Of a DNA stretch of 64,000 bases, positions 17,717 through 26,206 are shown in pieces (position 1 is the stretch's first letter; each line of letters begins with the position of its first letter). This DNA comes from an uncultured Pseudomonadales bacterium (GTDB taxonomy: Bacteria; Pseudomonadota; Gammaproteobacteria; Pseudomonadales; Azotimanducaceae). Under the pieces are notes generated by a model. That model was not told the DNA's origin. It did not search any database and saw only the letters and a program-made list of their open reading frames with translations. A program made the position numbers and the translations under genes. The DNA is taken from the NCBI GenBank assembly GCA_958296405.1, contig OY282519.1:2340132-2404131 (forward strand), in the 5' to 3' direction.

Positions 17717-19296
17717 TATCGGGCGTCTCCGATTCGTTTCTGGTGTTCGCTTCCCGCGGGCGTCAGGCGGTATCGCTGCTTGCTGCTGCGTGGCTTGTCC
17801 GGGATGGTCATTTCGATCAGGCCAGCCTCAAGGGCGGGTGTCAGATAGACTTTACGGAAATGTTCATCATCTTTCAGATCAAGCGCTTCTTGGAGGCGCC
17901 GTCTAGTCATTTCACCCGACATCACCCCTAGCAGTCGAATTTCCAAGCCGACTTCCAAGCCGACTTCCAAGCCGACTTCCAAGCCGACTTCCAAGCCGAC
18001 TTCCGGGGTGGCTTCCGGGGTGGCTTCCGGGGTGGCTTCCGGGGTGGCTTCCGGGGTGGCTTCCGGGGTGGCTTCCGGGGTGGCTTCCGGGGTGGCTTCC
18101 GGGGTGGCTTCCGGGGTGGCTTCCGGGGTGGCTTCCAGTTCTCCCCCGGCGGCTTGTCGCACCTCCGGGTTGGGCCGGAAGGTCACCGTAACGAAGCTGT
18201 CGGCCTCGAACTCTGGTTCCGGGCAGTCCACGGCCTTCGCGCCATCGCGGATGCGCCGGATGCCTGTGCCCGCCTTCTCTATGAAGTCGATGCGATGCAG
18301 CAGGTCGGCGACGAGCGGGTTGCGCCGCAGGCTCTTGTGGCCTAGATCGGTCAAGGTCACGCCCTTCGGCAGGCTGCCGGGACTGATCACCTCAATGCGG
18401 TCGGCGTACAGTTCGACGAAGACGTTGGCGCCTTGGAGAAACCAATCGCGGTGCATCACGGCGTTGGTGATCGCCTCGCGCAGGGCTTCCATCGGATACT
18501 CTGGGATGTTCTGCCGCCTCAGGCTTTCGATGCGGTAAGCGGTGCGGGTGTTGCGCTCGATGAAGCGCATGGCGTCTTCGATGTCCGCCACGATGCCGCC
18601 GTCAAAGTCCTTACGGTCTAGGATATGCACCTTATCCGTGCCCCTGCCAAGCAGGCAGGTGATGTAGGCCTCCGAAAAGAAGCGGCGCACCTTTTTGGCG
18701 AAGAAAAGCACACCGGCGTTGCGGAACAGCAGGCGGTCGCCGGCCCGCTCGGCTACCTCGATGTTGACCAGCACATCCTCCATCGACGGGCTATTGGTGA
18801 TGCCGGATAGCCGCAGCCAGGCGTCGAACTTGTCGCGGTCGAAATCTTCCGGGTAGCTGAAGCGGGGGCAGGGCGAAAGGTCGAACCGGATCACCCCTTC
18901 CTCGCGGAAGAAGTCCCGGATTTCGTCACGGCTAAGCTTCTGCGTCACCGCGCCCTGACGCCAGAAAAAGCCGTCGCTGCACTGCACCGGCTTGGCATCG
19001 CTTTCCCGCACATGCACCAAGAGGACTCCATCCATTGGCTTCACCCGCACCTTCACTGGCGGGTCGCAGTTGCGAGCGATGTCCTGAACGCGGGCGCGCA
19101 GGACGTTGCCGTCCTTGACGCCCTTCACCGTGCCATCGTCGGCCACGCCAAGCAGTATCCGGCCCCCGATGGTATTCGCCAGTGCCACCAACGCCCGTGC
19201 GAAGCCCGCCGAGAGCGTCTCCTTGAACTCCAGCGTGGTGCCTTCGCCCTGCTGGATCATGATGTCGATGTCGGATGCGGCAACTACCATCGTCAA
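17716..19296 (-). CDS. AlbA_2 domain protein with GHKL-type ATPase and C-terminal winged helix (COG2865-like)
   Basis: 526 residues. The N-terminal AlbA_2 (Schlafen-like) DNA/RNA-binding domain spans roughly 10-130, with [27 protein letters not shown] and the [14 protein letters not shown] end. A HATPase_c_4-like segment lies near 270-380 with [14 protein letters not shown] and [10 protein letters not shown]. Residues 389-452 are 16 four-residue repeats (11 ATPE, then 5 VGLE-type) encoded by a 12-bp array. The rest is a winged helix with [12 protein letters not shown] and [15 protein letters not shown]. Such proteins are treated as putative transcription regulators and often sit beside restriction systems; the direct role is unknown. 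It starts 2 bp after the GHKL/DUF3883 gene. A truncated copy lies at 11784-12371. Confidence 0.9.
   Translation of the reverse strand: MTMVVAASDIDIMIQQGEGTTLEFKETLSAGFARALVALANTIGGRILLGVADDGTVKGVKDGNVLRARVQDIARNCDPPVKVRVKPMDGVLLVHVRESDAKPVQCSDGFFWRQGAVTQKLSRDEIRDFFREEGVIRFDLSPCPRFSYPEDFDRDKFDAWLRLSGITNSPSMEDVLVNIEVAERAGDRLLFRNAGVLFFAKKVRRFFSEAYITCLLGRGTDKVHILDRKDFDGGIVADIEDAMRFIERNTRTAYRIESLRRQNIPEYPMEALREAITNAVMHRDWFLQGANVFVELYADRIEVISPGSLPKGVTLTDLGHKSLRRNPLVADLLHRIDFIEKAGTGIRRIRDGAKAVDCPEPEFEADSFVTVTFRPNPEVRQAAGGELEATPEATPEATPEATPEATPEATPEATPEATPEATPEATPEATPEVGLEVGLEVGLEVGLEVGLEIRLLGVMSGEMTRRRLQEALDLKDDEHFRKVYLTPALEAGLIEMTIPDKPRSSKQRYRLTPAGSEHQKRIGDAR
17941..18132. repeat. 12-bp tandem repeat array, 16 units, inside the AlbA_2 gene
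   Basis: Five perfect copies of TTCCAAGCCGAC (17941-18000) are followed without interruption by eleven perfect copies of TTCCGGGGTGGC (18001-18132). On the coding (minus) strand they encode ATPE repeats and then VGLE repeats, a flexible linker between the ATPase part and the winged helix. The 12-bp period preserves frame, so unit gain or loss changes linker length without destroying the protein. Perfect identity between units suggests recent expansion. Confidence 0.97.
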
Positions 19297-19298
19297 TC

Positions 19299-22200
19299 CT
19301 ACTCCGCCACGGCGAGCCAGCCCTTGTCGAAGGTGAAAGTTCGCGCCTTGCCAGCAGGGTTCCGAATACGGACGATGCGAGCATCCTCAGTGCCCGCCCG
19401 TTCCACTACATACAGCCAGTAGGCATCACCATACTCGCGAGCGCAATCGAACTGTGCGCGGGAGAGCCCTACGGGACGTCCTTCGAGGTCGCCCTTCATG
19501 GCCTTCACCTCGCACCAGCTAGCAGGCTGGCCTTCCGCAACCTTGACTAGATCGAATCCTTCGTTGTTTATGGATGTCCTCTGCCAGCTTGGCTCGCGGT
19601 TCAGAATCCGCTTGATTGCGGCCTCCTCCAACGCCATGCGTTCTTTGTGAACCAGCCCGTCGGGATCTTCCACGCCGCCATTCCCGTCAACCGCCACATA
19701 GGAAATGAAGGGTCTATCCCCGCCCGATACGGTAGCTCCCTTATTGGCCCCCGGCCTTACGCCGCTCCCGGTCCGATCGCCTCTGCGTCCATCCCGTACC
19801 CCGGCATTCTCGCGACGATGGCCTGAATAATCAACGGCCCCGCGGTCGGGCTCGGCATCGTCTTGAATGGCGCTAGAGTCTTCAACCGAAGGAGTGAAGG
19901 GTGCCCCAACCCCTAGCGCAGCGACAGCACTTTTAGCGGAGTTTACGTCGCTAGTTCCATCGTCTTCATCATATCCCGCCAGCCCCAAACGCTCGAGGGC
20001 GGCCGCCATACTCGTAATGCCGTGCTCCTTGAGCAAGTATAGGACTTCTGGCTCAATAGCTACTTCCTTGGCGAGCAGGTCTATTGCTGCCGGCCTGAAC
20101 CGAATCTTGGATAACAGAAGCGGGCCGCCGTGCCACCTAAGCGTCTCGAATGACACCTCCTTCGGAGTGCGAAACTCCCCATCACCGGCAGGCACCCAAG
20201 CGACCTCATTGAGCCGCCGTACGAATGCGGCGTCGAAGGTGGCCCTCTTTGATTCGTGGGAATAGCTCCACACATACGTTCCGGCGAACGCTCCGGGTGT
20301 CCGATCTGCCACATCCGCCAGCGCCTCCCACAGCGTTGCTGCCCGAGTCTGTCGGGCATTCGGAGAGAGACCAGCCATATGGTCGAGGAGCACGTCGACT
20401 CCACGCAAGGAGAAATCCGAAGGCATCCCCCACGTCTTCCTCTCTAGCCCTGCCTTTCGTCGGATTTCTCGCAACTCATTCTCTGAGAGCGTGCATTCAA
20501 TCTCTTCGCTCCGAAGGTAACTGCTTGCGCCACATGCTTCCAACATGCTCGGCACGTTCTCACCACGGAGACATTCGTATTCTTGATCCACGAACAAAAT
20601 CCCCTCTACACCATCAAATAGAGAAGACAAACGATCCGTTCTGAGGTAAGCTTCGCTGGGCATAGCCCACCACGACTCTCCAGTTTTGGCGTCTACCGTG
20701 GCAAGGAAGTATGTTTCGGAGAGCGCAGCTACCAGCTCCTCGTGCCGTTTGGTGGAGTCGGTCTGAAAGGCATCGACAATGCGAGTGATGTTTTCCGCGT
20801 AGTCGGCCGCGCCGACATCTATGTTTTCCTCGCAGTATTTAGGCAGTATGTTTCGAATGATGTCATCCACAGGGTCCGGGGGGGAAAGACCAATCGCCCT
20901 CAGGAACTGACGTGATTCATCGGTAGAACATACTTCCTGATGGACGGTGTCAAAATTGGTCTGCTTTCCGGGCAAATAGGCTTGAACTACGTCGTCTTTG
21001 TATGCAACGACGTGCCGCCCGTCGGACAAACGCAATAGAGGCCACTCCTCCTTAGCTTGCGAGTGGAGGTTTTTCTGGACATTCATGAATTCATACAGCC
21101 GCCGTACCCAATCGTTGCTCTGCCGCTCTAGAAACGCAAAGCCGAGCCGCCCAATCATGTTTACCGGCCGCACCTCATCCACGCCGAGAACCTCCCTGAT
21201 GTATCGCCCTACTTCAGGTGCCAAACGATCAGTACTGCTATCAGAGAGCCAAGACAGTGGTTCACTGACTTGAAAAACGTCCGCAAGCATGTCTGGTGTA
21301 AACAAGTCACGGAGTTCGCCAGATCTAGCGATCTTGATCTCACCAGAAGTTGCGTAGCCGCCTCCAAACACAGGTAGGAGGCGGTGGTTAACAAAGGCCT
21401 TCTTGGTATTGTCGTACAAGGGTGCGAACATATTGTCCTCACCGAACTTGTACTGATCGATGGGAAGACATCGGAGTACATCCACATCGAGCATGTCTTG
21501 GTCGCGCAGCCAAACAAGGGCGTCTACAAGCAGCTTCCCAGTCCTCTCCACGCACTGTTTGTTCCATTCGTCGGTTTTGGGAACGTTGTCTCGACTTGGC
21601 GTGGTGCGGTACGGGCCTTGGATTCGAAAGCCCAGATTGGTCGGTACCACGGTTGGAAAGAACACCACCAGCGGCGAGTCAAATACAGGCACGATACGGC
21701 TATCCTCCATGAGGAACGCGACTTCGACATGCCCGGCGAGGGCCTCGTCAGCCGCGAATGTTGGCCTCGAAAACACCAGCCAGTTTCTTTCAGCGTCGCC
21801 TTGGCCCGTGGACTCTCCGATGACGGTCACTTGTCGCACGTTTTGGCCCCGAGTATCCGTCTGCCGCACGTATGTGCCCGACTCACCGTCCGGCAGGGTC
21901 CACTCTATGGTGTCGATCTCGCGTAGGAACAGCAGGGTGTCAAGGCTAATGCGTCGAAGCCCTTTGGCGATTTCTTCACCATCCTTATCAGGGTCGCGTA
22001 GCGGCATGATGAAAACAGTCTGGTCCGGGTCGCGTTCGATGGCAGATTGGGCCGATGGCCAAACGTAGCTGTCGATGCCGAAGTCCTCGTCGCCAGAGTG
22101 GATCTCGGGTCGGTCGGTGAAGCCGTATACGGACTTGAAGCCGATTCCGAAGCGGCCGATCTGAGTAACGTCCTCTTGCTTCGTTCCCAACGCGATGCCG

Positions 22201-22466
22201 CACACCCCCTCCACATCCCCTCGATCAAAAGGCTTGCCGTGGTGGCTGATACGCAGCGCGTGCTCCGAGAGGGCAAATCGGACAGAACGGGAAGGCGGAC
22301 TTCCGGTACGCCTACGGAGGGCGTCTTCCGCGTTCTGCAGAAGCTCATAGATGAAGTGCGTTCGGTCGTCGTAGCGATCAGTCAACAGGCTCTTGCCGTA
22401 GCGGCCTACATCGGTGCCGTAGCGCCCTTGGTTGTCTGCCCTTATCGCCTTGTAATCGCTGGCCAT
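19299..22466 (-). CDS. GHKL (Hsp90/sacsin-like) ATPase with C-terminal DUF3883 nuclease-like domain
   Basis: 1055 residues from ATG 22464-22466, which overlaps the helicase stop (TGATG); an upstream start at 22532 would overlap more and is less likely. The N-terminal Bergerat fold has N-box FIYELLQNAEDAL (Glu41, Asn45), G1 region HHGKPFD at 75-81 and G2 box IGRFGIGFKSVY at 103-114, closest in style to sacsin-type ATPases. The middle 700 residues are unassigned. The C-terminal 110 residues have NNEGFDLVKV and WCEVKAMKG, matching DUF3883, whose Asp and Glu-x-Lys resemble a PD-(D/E)XK site. Such proteins occur in defence islands. Its position, coupled to a helicase-nuclease and to restriction genes, suggests a DNA-processing or sensing role (inference). 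Confidence 0.88.
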   Translation of the reverse strand: MASDYKAIRADNQGRYGTDVGRYGKSLLTDRYDDRTHFIYELLQNAEDALRRRTGSPPSRSVRFALSEHALRISHHGKPFDRGDVEGVCGIALGTKQEDVTQIGRFGIGFKSVYGFTDRPEIHSGDEDFGIDSYVWPSAQSAIERDPDQTVFIMPLRDPDKDGEEIAKGLRRISLDTLLFLREIDTIEWTLPDGESGTYVRQTDTRGQNVRQVTVIGESTGQGDAERNWLVFSRPTFAADEALAGHVEVAFLMEDSRIVPVFDSPLVVFFPTVVPTNLGFRIQGPYRTTPSRDNVPKTDEWNKQCVERTGKLLVDALVWLRDQDMLDVDVLRCLPIDQYKFGEDNMFAPLYDNTKKAFVNHRLLPVFGGGYATSGEIKIARSGELRDLFTPDMLADVFQVSEPLSWLSDSSTDRLAPEVGRYIREVLGVDEVRPVNMIGRLGFAFLERQSNDWVRRLYEFMNVQKNLHSQAKEEWPLLRLSDGRHVVAYKDDVVQAYLPGKQTNFDTVHQEVCSTDESRQFLRAIGLSPPDPVDDIIRNILPKYCEENIDVGAADYAENITRIVDAFQTDSTKRHEELVAALSETYFLATVDAKTGESWWAMPSEAYLRTDRLSSLFDGVEGILFVDQEYECLRGENVPSMLEACGASSYLRSEEIECTLSENELREIRRKAGLERKTWGMPSDFSLRGVDVLLDHMAGLSPNARQTRAATLWEALADVADRTPGAFAGTYVWSYSHESKRATFDAAFVRRLNEVAWVPAGDGEFRTPKEVSFETLRWHGGPLLLSKIRFRPAAIDLLAKEVAIEPEVLYLLKEHGITSMAAALERLGLAGYDEDDGTSDVNSAKSAVAALGVGAPFTPSVEDSSAIQDDAEPDRGAVDYSGHRRENAGVRDGRRGDRTGSGVRPGANKGATVSGGDRPFISYVAVDGNGGVEDPDGLVHKERMALEEAAIKRILNREPSWQRTSINNEGFDLVKVAEGQPASWCEVKAMKGDLEGRPVGLSRAQFDCAREYGDAYWLYVVERAGTEDARIVRIRNPAGKARTFTFDKGWLAVAE

Positions 22467-25408
22467 CAGCTCGACTCCGTCCCAATGATGCCTTCGGCCC
22501 GGCAGAGCATCCGTAAATCGCACTCTCGACAAATGCCTGGCTCAGGTGGTGCCGCCACCGTGAACTCGCTTGCCTGAATGCGGCCCACCGTCGCGTCGAA
22601 ATGCCGACCCGCCTCGTCCACACGTTCCGGGCGATACGGCAGCACCATCAGCGCGTCCTCTTTGCGCTCTTCGGCAGTCCAGTAGAGGAGCAGCCTGTCC
22701 ACTCGGCGTCCGCGGCGCTGCTCCAGGATGTGCGCGTAGGTGCAGAGTTGCCGCTCGTAGGCCTCTAGGAGTGCCGGGCTGTCCTTCGGGCGTGGGGAAG
22801 TCTTGAAGTCCAGCAGTTCCAGCTTGCCGTCGCCGCCGAGCAGCAGGTCCACTTTCCCCACGAGGATGTAGTCGTCCTTCTCCAGGGAGACATCCACCTC
22901 GGTCTCGATCACCCGTCGCATCTCGCTCTGGTTCTGCTCAACATAGCGGACCACTTGCCGAAAGGCGGCTTCCTTGGCTGCCTCACCGATGGGTCGGGCC
23001 TCCGAGAGACACAGGAACTGGAAGGTGCGCTCGAACAGCTCGCGGATGCGGGCTTCGTTTAGCGTATGGAGTTTGCCGTCCATGGCAATGCGGTGGATGT
23101 CCTCGATGGTCTGATGCACCAAGAGGCCAAAGAAGATGACGGCGGAACGGGAGGGCGTGAAGTCGTACTCGCGGAAGAACTGATACTGCCGGGGGCAGGT
23201 TTCGTAGATCTTGAGGTCACCAGTGAAGCTGTAGGACTTCTTGACCGGTACCCGTTCGCGGACCTCGAACGACTGCGCCGCCAGCAGTTCCTTCTCGACA
23301 TAGGGCCACTGTGGGAGGTCTTCCCAGACGGGTCCGAGGTGGGCCTTGGGCCTTTCGTGGGCGGTTAGCACCAGCACCTTCTGTGGCCTAGAGAAGGCCA
23401 CATAGTGTAACCGCATCCGGTCAAACAGCGTGATCCGGTTTGCTGGCTCGAACGCCGGCCGGTGATAGAACGGGCCCAGTTCGCGGTCGATCTGCTTCGG
23501 CGACGATAGCTGCTTGGAGAGCGAGCCAACAGCAACCACCGGGAACTCCAAGCCCTTGGCCTGGTGGATTGTCATCACCTGCACATGGCCTTTGGGAAAC
23601 GGAGCGTTCTGGTCTTCGTACTCGTTGATGCCTCCGTCGTGCAACAGGCGTAGGAAACTGGTGAAGAAATGGAAGCGAATGTGCTCGCGATTTCTATGCG
23701 TGATGACAGTGTAATGGTAGTAGCTCTGAAAGACCGCGATGAGGTTCGAGAAGATGGCGAAATTCCGAGCTGTGTTCTCTTCCCGCGTTGCACTTTGGAA
23801 CGGTTCCAATGGGAGAAGCTGGTAGAAGTAGTCGGCAGGCCGGTAGTCCAGAGATTCGCCTTCCTTCAGCCCGGCGATAGCGGTGCTCCAGTTCTGCAGC
23901 GCCTTGGCAAGGGGGTGGGGATCGCCGAAGCGCTTGCCCAGCTCGATGAGCGCAGAATCAACATAGTCCGCCAACCGTCGCACTCTGCCCGCTGTCTGGC
24001 CACGTCCTTTGCCGTACCAGCCAAAGAGTACAGCGTAGCAGGCCACTAGATAGCGCACTTCTTGCACGTCAAAGAAGCCGCGGGCACGCGGACAGAACGC
24101 TGGTATGCCCGCCGCGGCCAGAGCAGCTAAGTACCGGCCACTGTGTTCTTCTCGAACGCTGTGGAGCAGCAGTGCTACTTGGTTGTAGTCGGCAATGGTG
24201 CCCTGATCCTTGAGGAACGTCACGAAGTTCGCGAATCGTTCCGCTTCGTCGCGTGCCGTCGTGCCCCAGATGCGGATTACCGAGGGGTACTCGATATGTT
24301 CGGCCTCGGCGTTGGCGACGATGGTCTTGTCGTACCGGAACGAGCCGCCGTCGCTATTGCTCCAGTCGGCGGACGCCATCCAGTGGTCGTAGCGGGAAAC
24401 GATGTCGCGGTGCGAACGGTAGTTGGTAGTGAGTTTGAGCACCGCACAGCCCGGAAAACGCTGCGGGAACTCCAAGATGTTGCGCACTGTCGCGCCACGG
24501 AAGCGGTAGAGGCTTTGGTCTTCATCGCCCACTACGCAGAGGTTGCCAGTAGTGCCGGCTAGCGTCACAAGCAGTTGCTCTTGGATGTAGTTGGTGTCCT
24601 GATACTCGTCCACTAACAAGTAACGGATGGAGGGCGCTATGACACCCGAAGACTCCGTATCGTGCAGCAAGTCGTACGCCAGCCGCTGGAGGTGAGCGAA
24701 ATCCACGCGGTTGAGTTCTCGCAGCGCGTCTTCGTAGCGCTGGCAAGCCGTGCCGATGGAAGCAAGGAAACGGTTGTCGGAAGCGGCCAGCGTTCCTGGA
24801 TCAACCAGTTCCTCGGTGATCTTGTTGAGGTAGCCGCGTACACCCTCAATCGCGGTCCACCGCGTTGTCCAGCGGTGCAGGTACTTGCCGTCTTGTGCCT
24901 TGCCGACGATGGCATCGAAGTGCTCGAAGATGAACAGCAGCTGGGTCAGGTCGTCCAACGTCTCGTAGCCGTGCCCTAGCACGGTGCGGTGCCGGTGTTC
25001 GGTAAGCATCCGGTTGCAGAAGCCGTGGATGGTGGAGATGGTCAATTCCGAGAGATCGCCCTTGTAGTCCACTTTGCGAGCAGCGGCGGCCAGCCGATCG
25101 CGCATCTCAAAGGCAGCTTTCTGGGTGAAGGTGCAGAGGACAATCTCCTCCGCTGCCGCCTTCCCGAGCAGCAGGAGGTTCAACGCTCGGAGGACGATGC
25201 TATGGGTTTTGCCGGCGCCGGGGCCCGCGATCACCAGCAGCGGCCCCTCCGTGTGCCCCACTACCGCACGTTGGTGGCGAGTGAGTTCCGGGTAGTGCCG
25301 GCGGATGGCAGGTGCCAAATTCGAGGGTGCCATCTTGCCGCCCACTCGGTCTGGCTGTGCGGCCCCTCTCCGTCGCCGGGTAGAAGCAACTGCTCGGCTC
25401 GTGCTCAC
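22466..25408 (-). CDS. UvrD-like helicase fused to an Fe-S RecB/AddB-type nuclease
   Basis: 980 residues from GTG 25406-25408, overlapping the radC-like stop (GTGA); ATG at residue 26 is a possible alternative. The helicase part has Walker A AGPGAGKTH at 61-69, motif II VDEYQDTN (266-273), VVGDEDQSLYRFRGA and late motifs VMTIHQAKGLEFPVVAVGS and YVAFSRPQKVL. The C-terminal nuclease shows LVGKVDLLL (Asp854), LLDFKT (Asp867, Lys869) and a YAHILEQ helix. Four cysteines, Cys738 in YETCPRQYQ plus Cys960, Cys963 and Cys969 in ICRECDLRMLC, match the 4Fe-4S cluster of AddB/Cas4 nucleases. It should unwind and degrade DNA ends. It is a single-chain relative of RecBCD/AddAB components within the defence operon. 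Confidence 0.92.
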   Translation of the reverse strand: MSTSRAVASTRRRRGAAQPDRVGGKMAPSNLAPAIRRHYPELTRHQRAVVGHTEGPLLVIAGPGAGKTHSIVLRALNLLLLGKAAAEEIVLCTFTQKAAFEMRDRLAAAARKVDYKGDLSELTISTIHGFCNRMLTEHRHRTVLGHGYETLDDLTQLLFIFEHFDAIVGKAQDGKYLHRWTTRWTAIEGVRGYLNKITEELVDPGTLAASDNRFLASIGTACQRYEDALRELNRVDFAHLQRLAYDLLHDTESSGVIAPSIRYLLVDEYQDTNYIQEQLLVTLAGTTGNLCVVGDEDQSLYRFRGATVRNILEFPQRFPGCAVLKLTTNYRSHRDIVSRYDHWMASADWSNSDGGSFRYDKTIVANAEAEHIEYPSVIRIWGTTARDEAERFANFVTFLKDQGTIADYNQVALLLHSVREEHSGRYLAALAAAGIPAFCPRARGFFDVQEVRYLVACYAVLFGWYGKGRGQTAGRVRRLADYVDSALIELGKRFGDPHPLAKALQNWSTAIAGLKEGESLDYRPADYFYQLLPLEPFQSATREENTARNFAIFSNLIAVFQSYYHYTVITHRNREHIRFHFFTSFLRLLHDGGINEYEDQNAPFPKGHVQVMTIHQAKGLEFPVVAVGSLSKQLSSPKQIDRELGPFYHRPAFEPANRITLFDRMRLHYVAFSRPQKVLVLTAHERPKAHLGPVWEDLPQWPYVEKELLAAQSFEVRERVPVKKSYSFTGDLKIYETCPRQYQFFREYDFTPSRSAVIFFGLLVHQTIEDIHRIAMDGKLHTLNEARIRELFERTFQFLCLSEARPIGEAAKEAAFRQVVRYVEQNQSEMRRVIETEVDVSLEKDDYILVGKVDLLLGGDGKLELLDFKTSPRPKDSPALLEAYERQLCTYAHILEQRRGRRVDRLLLYWTAEERKEDALMVLPYRPERVDEAGRHFDATVGRIQASEFTVAAPPEPGICRECDLRMLCRAEGIIGTESS

Positions 25409-26199
25409 AACAATCCTGCGCTGCGGAAACTGAACGTCTCCTGCGACGATACGATCAGGTGGTCCACCACGCGGAGGCTGATCGTCTCGGCAGCGAGCAC
25501 TATGGCGCGGGTAAGAACCTTGTCGTGATCGCTTGGCTGCACGTTGCCGTTCGGGTGGTTGTGCGCGAGTACCAATGCGGCCGCTTGGCGCTTGAGCGCG
25601 GCCTCAACCACGCGCCGCGGGTACACGGCGGCACGATCGACTGTGCCAGTTTGCAGTGTCTCGACCCCATCGTGGAGAAGGCGATATGCAGAGTCCAAAT
25701 ATGCCACCGCGAACACCTCGTGCTTGAGGGTGCCGATGCGCATGCGCCAGAACTGCTCTAGCCGGACGGAGTCCTTCAGAACTTCGGTTCCCTCGGATGC
25801 TTCCTGCAGATACAGATTGGCGGCCTCGCGGATCACATGCAGCGCAGTAGCAGCCACCTCGCCGACTCCCTTCACTGCATGCAACTCGGATAGGGGTGCA
25901 TCCAACGTCGCGCGCAAGCTGCCGAAGCGAGCTAACAGCGCTTTCGCCGGTTGCTTCACGTCCGCACGCGGGATGGCCAGCGTCAACAGAAGTTCGATCA
26001 CCTCGTGAGCGGCGAACCCTGCCAAGCCGGCTTTGACGAAGCGTTCGCGCAAACGCTTGCGATGTCCTTGATGGTGCGGCGGTATCGTGGCTTCGCTTCG
26101 ATTCACTTGCCGCAAGCCCTTCTTTCCATGCTGCCTAAGCTCGCCCCTTATGGGCGTCAAGGCCGCGGCCGCTTTTGACGCGCACCGGACCTGCGCCAC
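25405..26199 (-). CDS. RadC-family JAB/MPN-domain protein
   Basis: 264 residues from GTG 26197-26199; a GTG at 26104-26106 (residue 32-33) is an alternative that better matches usual RadC N-termini. A helix-hairpin-helix region covers residues 95-125 (LSELHAVKGVGEVAATAL). The MPN+/JAMM metal site reads AHNHPNGNVQPSDHD with His213, His215 and Asp226. RadC proteins lost their supposed repair assignment; many are carried by mobile or defence loci and function is open. Its stop overlaps the helicase-nuclease start by 4 bp, so it is the first clear gene of the defence operon. Confidence 0.9.
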   Translation of the reverse strand: MAQVRCASKAAAALTPIRGELRQHGKKGLRQVNRSEATIPPHHQGHRKRLRERFVKAGLAGFAAHEVIELLLTLAIPRADVKQPAKALLARFGSLRATLDAPLSELHAVKGVGEVAATALHVIREAANLYLQEASEGTEVLKDSVRLEQFWRMRIGTLKHEVFAVAYLDSAYRLLHDGVETLQTGTVDRAAVYPRRVVEAALKRQAAALVLAHNHPNGNVQPSDHDKVLTRAIVLAAETISLRVVDHLIVSSQETFSFRSAGLL

Positions 26200-26206
26200 C
26201 AGCGCC

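Noticed and set aside
11865-18132. CRISPR-like repeat arrays
   Set aside because: Units are contiguous 12-mers without spacers and lie in coding sequence; no cas genes.
18008-18538. Plus-strand ORF with Ala-Ser-Gly-Val repeats
   Set aside because: Antisense to the AlbA_2 gene; repeats simply mirror the array.
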